DNA from: Phycisphaerales bacterium UBA5793
GTDB lineage: Bacteria > Planctomycetota > Phycisphaerae > Phycisphaerales > UBA5793
Direction: 5' to 3'
NCBI GenBank assembly: GCA_002418285.1
Contig: DIDT01000051.1
Span: 1 to 64,000, forward strand
Length of the DNA stretch: 64,000 nt
The translations under genes were made by a program, and so were the position numbers. The notes beneath the pieces were generated by a model, which made no database searches, was not told where the DNA came from, and worked only from the letters and a program-made list of their open reading frames with translations. Shown piece by piece: positions 18,493 through 27,733 of the stretch (positions within the stretch are counted from its first letter, which is position 1; every line of letters begins with the position of its first letter).

Positions 18493-19671
18493 ATGAAAAC
18501 CACACTCCTCGCCGCCGCGTTGGTCCCGCTGTCCTGCACCATTGCTTTCGCCCAGAGCGTGACAACCCGTCCAACGCTGGATGGCGCCGTGGTCGTTCAC
18601 CTCGCGCCCAACACCGACGCCAACCGCCGTCTCGGCTGGTCGCCCAAAGGTGCGACCGTGCCGCTCAAAGCGGTCGGCGCCACACTTCAGGGTCATTTTC
18701 CCCTTGGCGCGCCCGGCCTGCCTCCCATCAACGTCGAACTTCGCAAGTCCAATCCCGCCGGCGAAGTCGATGCGCTCGCTATCGATCTCAATCGTAACGG
18801 CGCCTTTGAAGAGAGCGAGCTGCTCACCTGCCAACCGAATGAGAACCGCGGCAAGTGGTGGTCCTCATTCTCAACCAGCGTTCCCGTTCCTGTCCTCGAC
18901 CCGTGGGGCGAAATGAACACGACGCCGTATCCCATCAACCTCTGGTACGTGCGAGATCCTCTTGAACCCGATGCTGCTCCCGCCCTCCGCTGGAGTCGCG
19001 GCGGCTTCTTCACGGGCAACTGCCGACTCGGCAGCGCTGATGCGTTCATCATGATCTGCGAAAGCGACATGGACGGCGTGCTCGACCGCGACGACGCCTG
19101 GGGGCTCGCCCCGGCGTCCGATCCCAAAGAAGCGCTGGGCATCAGTGGCATGCGCAGCCTCACCGACCACGCCTGGCTTGGCGAGCAGGCCTATCGCATC
19201 GCCGCGCTCGACGCCTCCGGGCTCCTGGCCGTCATCGTGCCCACCGTTCCCGGCATCACGCGTGCCTCAGAAGCTGAGGCACGCGATCGACTCGCGGTCG
19301 ATCGCCGAGCCGCGCGCTCCGGCCCCGTCGTCGCCTTCTCACACGACTTCGCTGCGGCGCAGGCCGAGTCAAAAGCGAAAGGCAAGCGCCTCTTCATCGA
19401 CTTCGAGACCGACTGGTGTGGCCCCTGTAAGCAGATGGACCGGTGGGTCTACACCGCCGACGATGTCGTCGCTGTTTCCAAGGACCTCATCGCCGTCAAA
19501 GTCGATGGCGACGCCTCGCGCGATCTCGTCAAGCAGTTCAACGTCGGCGCCTACCCCACCATGATCCTCCTCGACGCCAGCGGCAGGGAAATCGTCCGTA
19601 ACGTCGGCTACATCGGTGTGAAGGAAACAACCGAGTTCCTCAAGTCCGGCGCGGCTCAACCGCACAACTGA
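18493..19671 (+). CDS. Exported protein with C-terminal thioredoxin-like domain
   Basis: A protein of 392 residues from ATG 18493 with a signal peptide (TLLAAALVPLSCTIAFAQS). Residues about 20-285 have no recognised domain but contain DLNRNGAFEESEL and ESDMDGVLDRDDAWG, which resemble EF-hand-like calcium loops. Residues about 290-390 are a thioredoxin fold with FIDFETDWCGPCKQM; Cys309 and Cys312 form the redox pair, and YPTMILLD carries the cis-Pro. It is divergent from the GH127-GH2 gene. A role in extracytoplasmic thiol chemistry is inferred. Confidence 0.82.
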   Translation: MKTTLLAAALVPLSCTIAFAQSVTTRPTLDGAVVVHLAPNTDANRRLGWSPKGATVPLKAVGATLQGHFPLGAPGLPPINVELRKSNPAGEVDALAIDLNRNGAFEESELLTCQPNENRGKWWSSFSTSVPVPVLDPWGEMNTTPYPINLWYVRDPLEPDAAPALRWSRGGFFTGNCRLGSADAFIMICESDMDGVLDRDDAWGLAPASDPKEALGISGMRSLTDHAWLGEQAYRIAALDASGLLAVIVPTVPGITRASEAEARDRLAVDRRAARSGPVVAFSHDFAAAQAESKAKGKRLFIDFETDWCGPCKQMDRWVYTADDVVAVSKDLIAVKVDGDASRDLVKQFNVGAYPTMILLDASGREIVRNVGYIGVKETTEFLKSGAAQPHN

Positions 19672-19690
19672 CTGATCGGGGCGCCCACCC

Positions 19691-20518
19691 ATGCACATCC
19701 CGCGCATCTGGATGAAATCCTCAGTCGATCAGCGCCGGCCCGACGGCCAAACCGTCAAACTCATCGCGTGGGGTTGGGGCGAAGATCCCGATGCGGCGTG
19801 GAAGAGCGCCGTCGAGCGGCTGGAGCGCTTGGTCGGCCGCGTGCGAGGCGGCGAGCCGCTTCCGAGCTTCTACGAATACAGCCAGCGCCCCCTGCGCGAG
19901 GAGATTCTTGACACCATCCACCGCGCGACGCCCAACGAACCGGCCGCGATCATCACCCGCAACGCCTACGGCGCGCAGATCCTCAACGTGCCCGACCTGC
20001 TCTTTCTCGACATCGATTTCGAGCCGCAAAGTGTCTTCAAGCGCCTCTTCGGCAAACGCAAATCGCCCGAAGACATCGCACTGGAAAAACTCCGCGATGC
20101 CCTGAATCGAGAGTCCGCGACCTTCCGCATCTACCGCACGGCGTCGGGTCTGCGCGCCATGGCCATCGATCGCACTTTTGATCCCAAGAGCGGCGACGTG
20201 CAGGATCTCATGAAACGCACCGGCACCGACCCCGCTTTCGCCCGCATGTGCATCGCGCAGAAGTCCTTCCGCGCTCGACTCACGCCCAAACCATGGCGCT
20301 GCAACTGCACACTCCCGCCCGGCCGGCACCCGCGCGATGACGATGCGCAGCGCGTGTTCGACAACTGGCTGCGCGAATACGAGGCGGCAACGCAGCGCCA
20401 CGCCACTTGCCGCTATCTCGAAACCATCGGCAACGCCAATCCATCACCAGCCCTGCGGTCGCTCGTCGATCTGCACGACAGCGCCGCGCGTTCCGACGCT
20501 TCTCTGCCGCTCGCGTGA
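19691..20518 (+). CDS. Conserved protein of unknown function with a DxD motif
   Basis: A protein of 275 residues, no signal peptide or membrane segment. Seen motifs: KLIAWGWGEDPDAAW, LPSFYEYSQRPLREEIL, LLFLDIDFE, FRIYRTASGLRAMAIDRTF and RCNCTLPPGRHPRDDD. The hydrophobic-D-hydrophobic-D pattern followed by a small-residue SG motif is reminiscent of the metal site of primase/polymerase-like folds, but I cannot confirm this. It starts 19 bases after the thioredoxin-like gene and is probably co-transcribed with it. Confidence 0.65.
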   Translation: MHIPRIWMKSSVDQRRPDGQTVKLIAWGWGEDPDAAWKSAVERLERLVGRVRGGEPLPSFYEYSQRPLREEILDTIHRATPNEPAAIITRNAYGAQILNVPDLLFLDIDFEPQSVFKRLFGKRKSPEDIALEKLRDALNRESATFRIYRTASGLRAMAIDRTFDPKSGDVQDLMKRTGTDPAFARMCIAQKSFRARLTPKPWRCNCTLPPGRHPRDDDAQRVFDNWLREYEAATQRHATCRYLETIGNANPSPALRSLVDLHDSAARSDASLPLA

Positions 20519-20713
20519 GTTCAAAGTCAACCCCGCAGCGCGCCGTCGAAAGTAGAGTGGCGATAGGCACCGCTCTGGAAGCGCATCCCACCGCCTTGGA
20601 CGCCCAATTCTCCGCCAACCACACTTCGCTTACCCTCACCGATCCGTCCAATCCCTAATGCCTAGTGCCTAATGCCTGGTGCCTAAAGCCTGATGCCCAG
20701 TGCCTCGCCTCTC
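20519..20713. other. Short convergent intergenic spacer with a 7-bp tandem repeat
   Basis: This gap separates the 3' ends of the unknown plus-strand gene and the minus-strand HAF gene. Apart from the heptamer repeat I see no gene or clear terminator in it. Confidence 0.6.
20657..20705. repeat. Heptanucleotide tandem repeat, seven copies of a TGCCT-based unit
   Basis: Seven consecutive 7-base units read AATGCCT, AGTGCCT, AATGCCT, GGTGCCT, AAAGCCT, GATGCCC, AGTGCCT. The unit NNTGCCT is degenerate at the first two bases. It lies just beyond the 3' end of the HAF gene. Confidence 0.9.
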
Positions 20714-22090
20714 TCACTCAAACCGCCAAACGACAAGTTGACTGATCGCACACTCGCCCTGCACCACGGCCTGGAAGAGGATGGTCTGGCCGCGTGCGAT
20801 GAGGGGGACGGGGCGGGTGATGGTGGCGACGCCTTGTTGGTTGGCGATGGCCGTGCCGATGACGGTGGGGTTGTCGAGTTGCAGCGCGTTCTGCTGGAGG
20901 TCGCAGCCGGGGATGCGCGTGCCGCCGCCGTGTCGGGAGTAGAGGAAGGTGACACGCGCGCCGGGGGTTACATCCGTCACTGTCAGCGTGTTGTTCGTGC
21001 CGGCCGTGCCTGGCGACGGGGAGGCGAGTGTCATTGACGGACTGACTGGCGTCAACAGAACAGCATACAGGTCAAGGGTGTTGGTGATGTTCGCAGTGAT
21101 ACAAATCTGGCCCGCATCATTAATGTGTCCGCGATCAAACCGCCAGCGCTCCCGCGTGCGAGGGGGCGTCAAGTCCTTGAGCAACCGCATCGGTTCGCCG
21201 AATTCGCGGATGAACATTTGTCGCGTGGTCAGTTGGTTACCGATTGCGCCAACCACTTGGTCGGCGTTGCTGATGTCCTGCCCCCAGCTGTATCTGCCAT
21301 ACTGCGATGCGTGGATGTCGATGACTTGCTGATCGACCCAAACAACGGCATGTGTGTTTCCATTAGCCGCCCGCGATTGGCCCACGACATGTCCCAGATT
21401 GTTTATGGCAAATGCGCTGCTGCCTTCCCCGGCAAGTGAACCGAGGTCAATCGGCTCGCGGTCAATCCAGAGTGTCGCAGTCGCCTGACTTTCGCTACCC
21501 AGCGCCGCTCCAACAATCTGCCCAAGATCGTTGATGTCATTGGCGCTTGCGGAATACCTGCCTTCGCGTGGAGCAAGAAGTGCAATAATCTCGCCATTCT
21601 CCCAGAGACACCCCCGGTTCGCGTGATTCCCGAACTCGTACTCGGACTGCCCAACGACTTGCCCCATGTTGTTAATGGCTTGGGTGCTGCTACTTTCCCC
21701 GCCAAGTGTCCCCAAATCGGTCATCTCGCCATCCTGCCAGAGAAACGCATGTCCGACGAAAATGCTGCCGCCCGGTTCGAAGCCCGAGGCACCCACAATC
21801 TCCCCGGACTCGTTGATAGAACTGGCGCTGGCCACGTCTCCACCTAGTGTGCCAAGATCGATTACGCCGCCAGAACCGGGCCATACGACTGGACGAGAAG
21901 ACCACTTGGAGTCCATGGCCGCGCCACCAACGACATCACCGAGTGAGTTGATCCCTCGTGCAACATCGGTCGCGAGCGACTCGTCCAGCGAGGGAAGGCG
22001 AATGATTGCATAGCGATACTCCTGCCCTGCTGCACTGCTCGCAGTCGCCGCGATCGCCAGAGTCGCGATGAGCCGTCGCCCAATCTTCAT
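20714..22090 (-). CDS. Secreted HAF-repeat protein
   Basis: A protein of 458 residues with a signal peptide (LIATLAIAATASSAAGQ). Residues about 25-330 carry roughly six HAF-type repeats, recognised by recurring INxxGxVVGxS, HAFLW and DLGTLGG (DLGTLGGDVASASSINESGE is one example). The last 110 residues form a different module (LTVTDVTPGARVTFLYS ... GQTILFQAVVQGECAISQLV). It resembles the C-terminal modules of other secreted proteins in the window. HAF repeats occur in extracellular proteins of unknown role. Confidence 0.87.
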   Translation of the reverse strand: MKIGRRLIATLAIAATASSAAGQEYRYAIIRLPSLDESLATDVARGINSLGDVVGGAAMDSKWSSRPVVWPGSGGVIDLGTLGGDVASASSINESGEIVGASGFEPGGSIFVGHAFLWQDGEMTDLGTLGGESSSTQAINNMGQVVGQSEYEFGNHANRGCLWENGEIIALLAPREGRYSASANDINDLGQIVGAALGSESQATATLWIDREPIDLGSLAGEGSSAFAINNLGHVVGQSRAANGNTHAVVWVDQQVIDIHASQYGRYSWGQDISNADQVVGAIGNQLTTRQMFIREFGEPMRLLKDLTPPRTRERWRFDRGHINDAGQICITANITNTLDLYAVLLTPVSPSMTLASPSPGTAGTNNTLTVTDVTPGARVTFLYSRHGGGTRIPGCDLQQNALQLDNPTVIGTAIANQQGVATITRPVPLIARGQTILFQAVVQGECAISQLVVWRFE

Positions 22091-22201
22091 CCCAACACTC
22101 CCGGATCGACCCCGCCAACATACCAGACAACCCGCCAGACTGCAAGCGAATTCCGGGGAATCGACCGCGATTTACGCCTCGCCCCCCGGCGAACCCCGTA
22201 A

Positions 22202-22293
22202 CCGAGCCCCGACCGGAAGGGAGTGGTGTTGGACGTCCGGGGTTCGGTACGGCCGACGGTTGACGTTGACCCTCCCTCATGGTCGGGGCTCGG
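22202..22293. repeat. REP-like imperfect inverted repeat
   Basis: A 13-base arm at 22202-22214 (CCGAGCCCCGACC) is the exact complement of 22281-22293. Inside, AGGGAG (22218-22223) pairs with CTCCCT (22272-22277), giving arms of about 22 bases with a three-base mismatch. The pattern is that of a REP-type intergenic element; copies elsewhere in the genome would confirm it. Confidence 0.6.
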
Positions 22294-22832
22294 ATCAAAC
22301 CCCAATCCACTACCTCACGCCACGTTCTCCGCGATACCTCCACTTCCTCTCGCATTCCCACCCAATCCAATGCCTTTCTCCCTGCATTCTCCGGGTTCTC
22401 GGAGGCTCCGTGGTGAATTTGTTCTTCGATTCGCACAACCGCGCACCACTTCAATCGCACTCTGTGCGCTGGCTTTTTGAAAACGCAAAAAAGTTGACCA
22501 AAACTCCAAATCACCCCCCTCAGAAAAATGAAAATCGACGAAAATTCCTGATTCGGCCCGCACAGAGGCGCTCATTTACACAAACGCGCACCGCAGCGCG
22601 CGCCCGCGCTCAAAAATCGCGCACGGAAGCGCTCCGGCGCGCATGAAAAATGCCCAACGTGGTGCATCTCTGTGTTGGCACGCATTTTGCGTTGCACTTT
22701 TTCTCGAAACGGCCTTGGCGCACGCGCCGCGCGGCATCTTTCTTGCATTCCGTGCTTCATCCGCTTGCCCGCGTCCGCACGAAACACGCGCAAATCAGTC
22801 CCTGCCGCGCACGGCCGCGCATCGCCGCACCT

Positions 22833-22842
22833 CTCTATAGAG
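22833..22842. promoter_or_regulatory. Palindrome CTCTATAGAG upstream of the isomerase gene
   Basis: A perfect 10-base palindrome with a TATA core in a GC-rich context, ending 62 bases before the isomerase ATG. It could be an operator or part of a -10 region. Weak evidence. Confidence 0.25.
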
Positions 22843-22904
22843 GCCCGACTCATTCCCCCGTCCGGGTATGATTCGCGTCCGGCAACTCCCGTGGAGATCA
22901 AGCC

Positions 22905-24431
22905 ATGACCCAGCCTATCGCCATCTTCTGGCCCGGCGACTATCGCGCCAAGCCCAACGAACTTGCCCTGCCCAACGTCGAGCAGGCGACCACGCAACTC
23001 GAAGCCGCCCTCAAGCGGCTCGGGCGATCAACCTATCGCGTGCCCGGCTTCCTCACCCGGCCGCACGAAGCGATCGAGAAACTCGGCCCCGTCGATGACC
23101 CGATGATCGGCGTCTGCGCCCACTGGTTCTACGGGCCGCACACGACCGACGGCGTCGTCGGCAAGGACAACCCGCTGCTGCTGGCCAGCAACTTCTCCGG
23201 CACCTGGCCCGGCCTCGTCGGCCTGCTCAACACCGGCGCCTGTCTCGAAAGCGTCAACCGATCCTTCTCGCGCGTCTGGACCAGCGCTGCTGACTGGACG
23301 CAGGACAACGACTTCATGGCCCGACTCGAAGAGTGGGTGACCACCGGCCACGTCGAATATCGCGAAGATGAACTCAAGACGCCGCACACGCCCTCACTCG
23401 AAGCCAAGCAACTGTCCGATGAGGTGGCCGCAGGCATCCGCAAGCGCCGCGTCCTCGCCCTGATGCTCGGCGACACGTCGATGGGCATGATCAACGGCTA
23501 CTTCGGCCCGCGCCGCCTCAACCCCATCGGCTTCACCGAACACAAAGTGGATCAGGCGTGGATCATCGACCGCGGTCGGTCCATCAAGGACTCGCGCATC
23601 GACGAGGCATTGGCGTTCGTCAATTCCAAGGGTGTCAACTTCCACTACGGCGAAACCGACGCGAAGGACTTTGACAAGAATGCAACGCGAGAGCAGTTGC
23701 GTGACTACCTCGCCGTGCTCGATCTGATCGATGAGTTCAAGTGCGATTGCCTCGGCTGGCAGTACCAGCTCGGCCTGATCAACCTGAGGCCGCCGAGCGA
23801 CTTTGCCGAAGGTCTGTTCAACTCGACGTGTCGACCCGAGTCAAACGGCGACACCATCGCTTGCGCCACTGAAGGCGACCAGGGCAACCTCGTGCCCATG
23901 GAGATGATGAAGCGGCTGCTCAAGGCCAAGGGGTTGCACCAGGCGGTGATGTTCCATGATGTGCGGTGGGGCGGCGAGCACGACGGCCGCTTCCTCTGGG
24001 TGCTGCTCAACTCGGGCTCCTGCGGTGCCTACGCCTTCAATCATGATCCCGACACGCTCAAGGGCGTGCACTCCTACCGCCAGCCGGCCGGGTATTTCCC
24101 GGTCCCCGGCGGCACCCTCGCCGGCGAGAGTCTGCCGGGCAAGATGACCTGGGCCCGTGCCTACATCCGCGGCGGCAACCTGTGGATGGATGTCGGCGCC
24201 GGCGAAGTGATCAAACTGCCCGCCGAGATACGCGACGCCTGGTGGAACGGCACGACGCGGCAGTGGCCCTTCATGGCGGCGGACCTCGGCGTGCGGCAGG
24301 ACACGGTCATGGCGCACTACATGTCGAACCACATTGCCGTGGCGTACGGCGACATCCTCGACGAGATGATCGCGCTCAGCGCGGCGCTCGGTTTCAAAGT
24401 GCGACTCATGCAGGGAACTGATCTGCGATGA
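22905..24431 (+). CDS. L-fucose/D-arabinose isomerase family protein
   Basis: A protein of 508 residues from ATG 22905. The C-terminal half matches the fucose isomerase fold. The three metal ligands of E. coli FucI have likely counterparts in CATEGDQGN (Glu), MFHDVRWG (Asp) and SNHIAVAYGD (His). NSGSCGAYAF and GYFPVPGGT are further family features. FucI enzymes interconvert L-fucose/L-fuculose and D-arabinose/D-ribulose; relatives act on L-arabinose. The stop overlaps the ATG of the pentulose kinase gene (ATGA at 24428-24431), so the pair forms a two-step pathway. The substrate is not fixed by sequence. Confidence 0.83.
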   Translation: MTQPIAIFWPGDYRAKPNELALPNVEQATTQLEAALKRLGRSTYRVPGFLTRPHEAIEKLGPVDDPMIGVCAHWFYGPHTTDGVVGKDNPLLLASNFSGTWPGLVGLLNTGACLESVNRSFSRVWTSAADWTQDNDFMARLEEWVTTGHVEYREDELKTPHTPSLEAKQLSDEVAAGIRKRRVLALMLGDTSMGMINGYFGPRRLNPIGFTEHKVDQAWIIDRGRSIKDSRIDEALAFVNSKGVNFHYGETDAKDFDKNATREQLRDYLAVLDLIDEFKCDCLGWQYQLGLINLRPPSDFAEGLFNSTCRPESNGDTIACATEGDQGNLVPMEMMKRLLKAKGLHQAVMFHDVRWGGEHDGRFLWVLLNSGSCGAYAFNHDPDTLKGVHSYRQPAGYFPVPGGTLAGESLPGKMTWARAYIRGGNLWMDVGAGEVIKLPAEIRDAWWNGTTRQWPFMAADLGVRQDTVMAHYMSNHIAVAYGDILDEMIALSAALGFKVRLMQGTDLR

Positions 24432-26095
24432 ACGCCGCAGGCTCACTGTTCATCGGCGTCGACGTCGGTACGGGCAGCGCCCGTGCCGGTGTCTTCGATG
24501 CGCAGGGAAAGATGCTCGGCAGCGCCTCGCACGCCATCAAGATGTGGCGACCCGAAGCAGACTTCGTCGAGCAGTCATCCGATGACATCTGGAATGCGTG
24601 TTGCAAAGCAGTGCAGGATGCGATGAAAGCCGCCGGCGCCGGCGCTGATCGTGTCGCGGGCATCGGATTCGACGCAACGTGTTCGCTGGTCGCGCTGGAT
24701 GAGCATGACAGGCCCGTCACGGTGAGCCCGACCGGTAGCGATGAGCAGAACGTCATCGTCTGGATGGATCATCGCGCGATCGAGCAGACCGATCGTATCA
24801 ATTCCATGGGCCACGGTGTGCTTCGATACGTCGGCAACCGGATCTCGCCGGAGATGGAATCACCGAAGCTGCTGTGGCTCAAGGAGAATCTGCAGCAGAC
24901 GTGGCTTCGCGCCGTTCGCTTTTTCGACCTGCCCGATTTCCTGACGTACCGGGCGACGGGTTGCGAAGGACGATCGCTCTGTTCGACGGTGTGCAAATGG
25001 ACGTACCTCGGTCACGAGCCTGCCGATTCGGTCGAGTCCGTCGGGCGCTGGGATGCAACGTACTGGAAGGCGATCGGGCTTGACGATCTTGCGGCTGACG
25101 GCTTCAAACGCATCGGCACGCGCATTCGCCCGCCGGGCGAGGCAACGGGAACGGGCCTGACGGAGCAGGCCGCGCAGGAACTCGCCTTGAGGGCCGGTAC
25201 CGCGGTGGGCGTGTCAATCATTGACGCCCACGCCGGGGGTCTTGGCCTGCTTGGCGCCCCGCTTGATGGCAAACATCCCACAGCCGAGGACATGGAGCAT
25301 CGACTTGCCCTGATTGGTGGTACTTCGACGTGCCACATGGCGGTGTCGCGCGAGCCGCATTTCATCGACGGCGTGTGGGGACCGTACTTCGGCGCGATGA
25401 TTCCCGAGATGTGGCTCACCGAGGGTGGCCAGTCGGCGACGGGCGCGCTCGTCGACCACATCATCTTCTCGCATGCACGAGCCGCGGAACTACAGGCCGA
25501 AGCAAATGCCTCGCAGCGGACGATCTACGAACTGCTCAACGCGCACCTCGATCGACTAGCGCAACATCGCGACTTTCCCGCTCAACTCACGCGCGACCTG
25601 CACGTCATGCCCGACTTCCACGGCAATCGCTCTCCTCGCGCCGACGCCACACTGCGCGGCATGATCTCGGGCTTGCGCCTGTCGGACTCGATTGATGATC
25701 TCGCCGTGTTGTATCTCGCGACGGTGCAGGCGGTGGCGCATGGCACGAAACACATCGTCGACACGCTCAATGCCAACGGCTACCAGATCGACACGATGTT
25801 CGCATGCGGCGGGGGAACGAAGAACCCGGTCTTCCTTCGCGAGCACGCAGACATCAGCGGGCTGCGCATCGTTCTGCCGAAAGAACCGGAAGCGATTCTG
25901 CTCGGCTCTGCGATCCTCGGCGCGGTGGCGTCGAGACAGTTCGATACGGTGCTGGCCGCGATGGCTGCGATGAATCATGCCCACAAGATCATCGAACCAG
26001 CCGGCGGACCGGTTCGCGCCTTCCACGACGCCAAACATCGCGTGTTCCAGCGCATGTATGACGATCAGATGGCGTATCGCGGAATGATGGAGTGA
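24428..26095 (+). CDS. FGGY-family pentulose kinase (ribulokinase type)
   Basis: A protein of 555 residues, starting at the ATG that overlaps the isomerase stop. FGGY features: IGVDVGTGSARAGVFD (phosphate loop), FVEQSSDDIWNA, GIGFDATCSLVALD, NVIVWMDHRA, IGGTSTCHMAVS and ACGGGTKNPVFLREHADI. The pattern GFDATCSLV with WMDHRA fits the pentulose-kinase subfamily that includes human FGGY (D-ribulokinase) and L-ribulokinases, rather than GlpK or XylB. It would phosphorylate the ketopentose made by the coupled isomerase. It converges on the GH172 gene with an 11-base gap. Confidence 0.88.
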   Translation: MNAAGSLFIGVDVGTGSARAGVFDAQGKMLGSASHAIKMWRPEADFVEQSSDDIWNACCKAVQDAMKAAGAGADRVAGIGFDATCSLVALDEHDRPVTVSPTGSDEQNVIVWMDHRAIEQTDRINSMGHGVLRYVGNRISPEMESPKLLWLKENLQQTWLRAVRFFDLPDFLTYRATGCEGRSLCSTVCKWTYLGHEPADSVESVGRWDATYWKAIGLDDLAADGFKRIGTRIRPPGEATGTGLTEQAAQELALRAGTAVGVSIIDAHAGGLGLLGAPLDGKHPTAEDMEHRLALIGGTSTCHMAVSREPHFIDGVWGPYFGAMIPEMWLTEGGQSATGALVDHIIFSHARAAELQAEANASQRTIYELLNAHLDRLAQHRDFPAQLTRDLHVMPDFHGNRSPRADATLRGMISGLRLSDSIDDLAVLYLATVQAVAHGTKHIVDTLNANGYQIDTMFACGGGTKNPVFLREHADISGLRIVLPKEPEAILLGSAILGAVASRQFDTVLAAMAAMNHAHKIIEPAGGPVRAFHDAKHRVFQRMYDDQMAYRGMME

Positions 26096-26106
26096 ACGAC
26101 GCTGAG

Positions 26107-27705
26107 TTAGAAGTCCTTTGGTGTGGTCCGCTTGACGTTCCAACGCTGGCGCAGCCGAACCGAGTCGACGCCGAGTTTGGTTCCGGATGATTCGACGTTG
26201 GAGCCGAGGCACTCGAGGCGAATGGTGTGCTTGCCCAATGGCCAAACTTCGCTGCCGAGACTGATCTCGTCGAGTGTCACGGTTGGGCTGAAGAAGTCGA
26301 CGTTGCTACGGACTTCCTTGCCATCGAGGAGGATGCGGTAGCGGCCGAAGTCGTAGGACTTGGTGAATCGCAACGTGAGCTGGCGGAGTTCTTCTGTTTC
26401 AACGTTGAAATCGAATTCCACCCACGCCCCGGCGCCGTGCTCGTTGTCGATGAAAAGTTGGCCGTCGCCGGTCCATGGGAAACCGCTCTGCAAGTGGAGC
26501 GGATTGATGTTCTCGCTGCGAGCCGTCGCCAGCAGATCGCGGCCTTCGATAATCAGATCGAGATTTGGATAGACACGCTCGGCGGCGGAGGGCAGTTGGG
26601 TGAATCGTCTTGGCTGGCCGAGCTGGTACCAGAAGGCGACAGTGGCGTAATCGTCATTGCGCTCGACGAAGCCGCGATTGACTCCCTCGGCGAGTTCATC
26701 AGTCGAGATCCAGCCGGCGTTCTCGATCTCGACGCGGAGTGACTTTGTGAAACGAATCGGATCAGGAATGTGCCAGCGGTACACCGTGGTCATCCATCCC
26801 ACCGCGCCCCACTCGCCCTGCAGGATGGAGACACCAAAGTAGGGATACGTGCCGATGGCCATACCCCACGCGTTGAGGGCGTAGTCTTCGGTGCCGGTGC
26901 CCTGGATGCTCGGCGTTGTTTCGCCATCGACGTAGAACTTCTCATCGCCTTCGCCGAACCATTCGGGGCTGCGTGAGCGCCCGCTGAGGACGGTGCCGAC
27001 ATAGTGGCCGCGACCGACCGCATCGAGGATGAGATAGTCGCGGCCGGACTGCGTGGGGAACTCCTGGCGATACTGGGCGCAGAAGTAGGGGGTGTCTTTG
27101 GGCAGCGAGGGCTTTTGCACCCAGTCGATCTGGAAGTACATCGAGTTGAGCGGCAGGTCACTTTGGTTTTCGATCTCGATGCGAGCCGACTTGTAGAAGG
27201 GCATCGGCCAGAAGGAGTTGTAGGCGTCGCCGCCCTGGACGAGTTCGGGAAGAGAGATCACTTCGGCGCGCTGGCCGAAACCTGCCGCGAAGAAGTCGCC
27301 GAAGGGCGCTTCGACCGCCGGCTCGGTGGCTCCATCCCAGAACATGCGCAGGACGAGTTGCGAGTGGTTCGCATTGCCATTGCGGCCGAGCCAACCAGGC
27401 GCGGGATCGGGAAACGTGATCCAGATGTGGTTGATCACGCCAGGGCCTTTGATGTCTGCGAGGGTGAGCGTCGTGCCGGGAGCGATCTTGCGATTGTCCC
27501 AGTTGCTCGACCGCTGTGGCGCCGCAGAGGAGACGCGCATCGATCGATCGCTGCTCATTGTGATGAGATCGGCTAAAGAGCCGGCGCTCCAGGCGGAAGT
27601 GGCGAGAGTGTCCTGGTCGGTCGAATTGACATTGACGGAGCAGCTACCAGCGAGCAGCAGCACGCCAACACATCCGAATCCCACAAGCGATGTCGCGTTA
27701 GCCAC
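26107..27705 (-). CDS. GH172 (DUF2961) family exported glycosidase
   Basis: A protein of 532 residues. GTG 27705 is chosen because GGAGG lies 8 bases upstream. The N-terminus is a signal peptide with a lipobox-like LLLAGSCSV. DUF2961/GH172 features: GPGVINHIWITF, EAPFGDFFAAGFG, GGDAYNSFWPMPF, the invariant-Glu motif SIQGTGTEDYALNAW and FSLxGxWGA-type sequence (ILQGEWGAVGW). A C-terminal beta-sandwich (about 410-525) ends in a region typical of carbohydrate-binding modules. Characterised GH172 members cleave alpha-D-fructofuranosides and D-arabinofuranosides. It is the last gene of the minus-strand operon, 28 bases after the GH116 gene. Confidence 0.87.
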   Translation of the reverse strand: MANATSLVGFGCVGVLLLAGSCSVNVNSTDQDTLATSAWSAGSLADLITMSSDRSMRVSSAAPQRSSNWDNRKIAPGTTLTLADIKGPGVINHIWITFPDPAPGWLGRNGNANHSQLVLRMFWDGATEPAVEAPFGDFFAAGFGQRAEVISLPELVQGGDAYNSFWPMPFYKSARIEIENQSDLPLNSMYFQIDWVQKPSLPKDTPYFCAQYRQEFPTQSGRDYLILDAVGRGHYVGTVLSGRSRSPEWFGEGDEKFYVDGETTPSIQGTGTEDYALNAWGMAIGTYPYFGVSILQGEWGAVGWMTTVYRWHIPDPIRFTKSLRVEIENAGWISTDELAEGVNRGFVERNDDYATVAFWYQLGQPRRFTQLPSAAERVYPNLDLIIEGRDLLATARSENINPLHLQSGFPWTGDGQLFIDNEHGAGAWVEFDFNVETEELRQLTLRFTKSYDFGRYRILLDGKEVRSNVDFFSPTVTLDEISLGSEVWPLGKHTIRLECLGSNVESSGTKLGVDSVRLRQRWNVKRTTPKDF

Positions 27706-27733
27706 TTGAATGTCCTCCGTGCCAATTCAGGTA

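Larger units (their letters stand above)
22091..22904. other. 814-base intergenic region with repeats and odd composition
   Basis: The longest gene-free stretch. It separates the divergent HAF and isomerase genes. From left to right it holds an imperfect inverted repeat (22202-22293), an A-rich patch (about 22480-22550), a stretch dominated by GCGC/GCAC words (about 22570-22830) and a palindrome before the isomerase gene. Open frames inside it lack recognisable motifs, so I call it non-coding. Confidence 0.65.

Noticed and set aside
20657..20705. CRISPR array
   Set aside because: The unit is only seven bases with no spacers, so it is a simple tandem repeat.
22068..22646. A 192-codon plus-strand frame in the long intergenic region
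   Set aside because: Composition is Arg/Pro/Ser-rich, it overlaps a REP-like repeat, and no motif or ribosome-binding site supports it.
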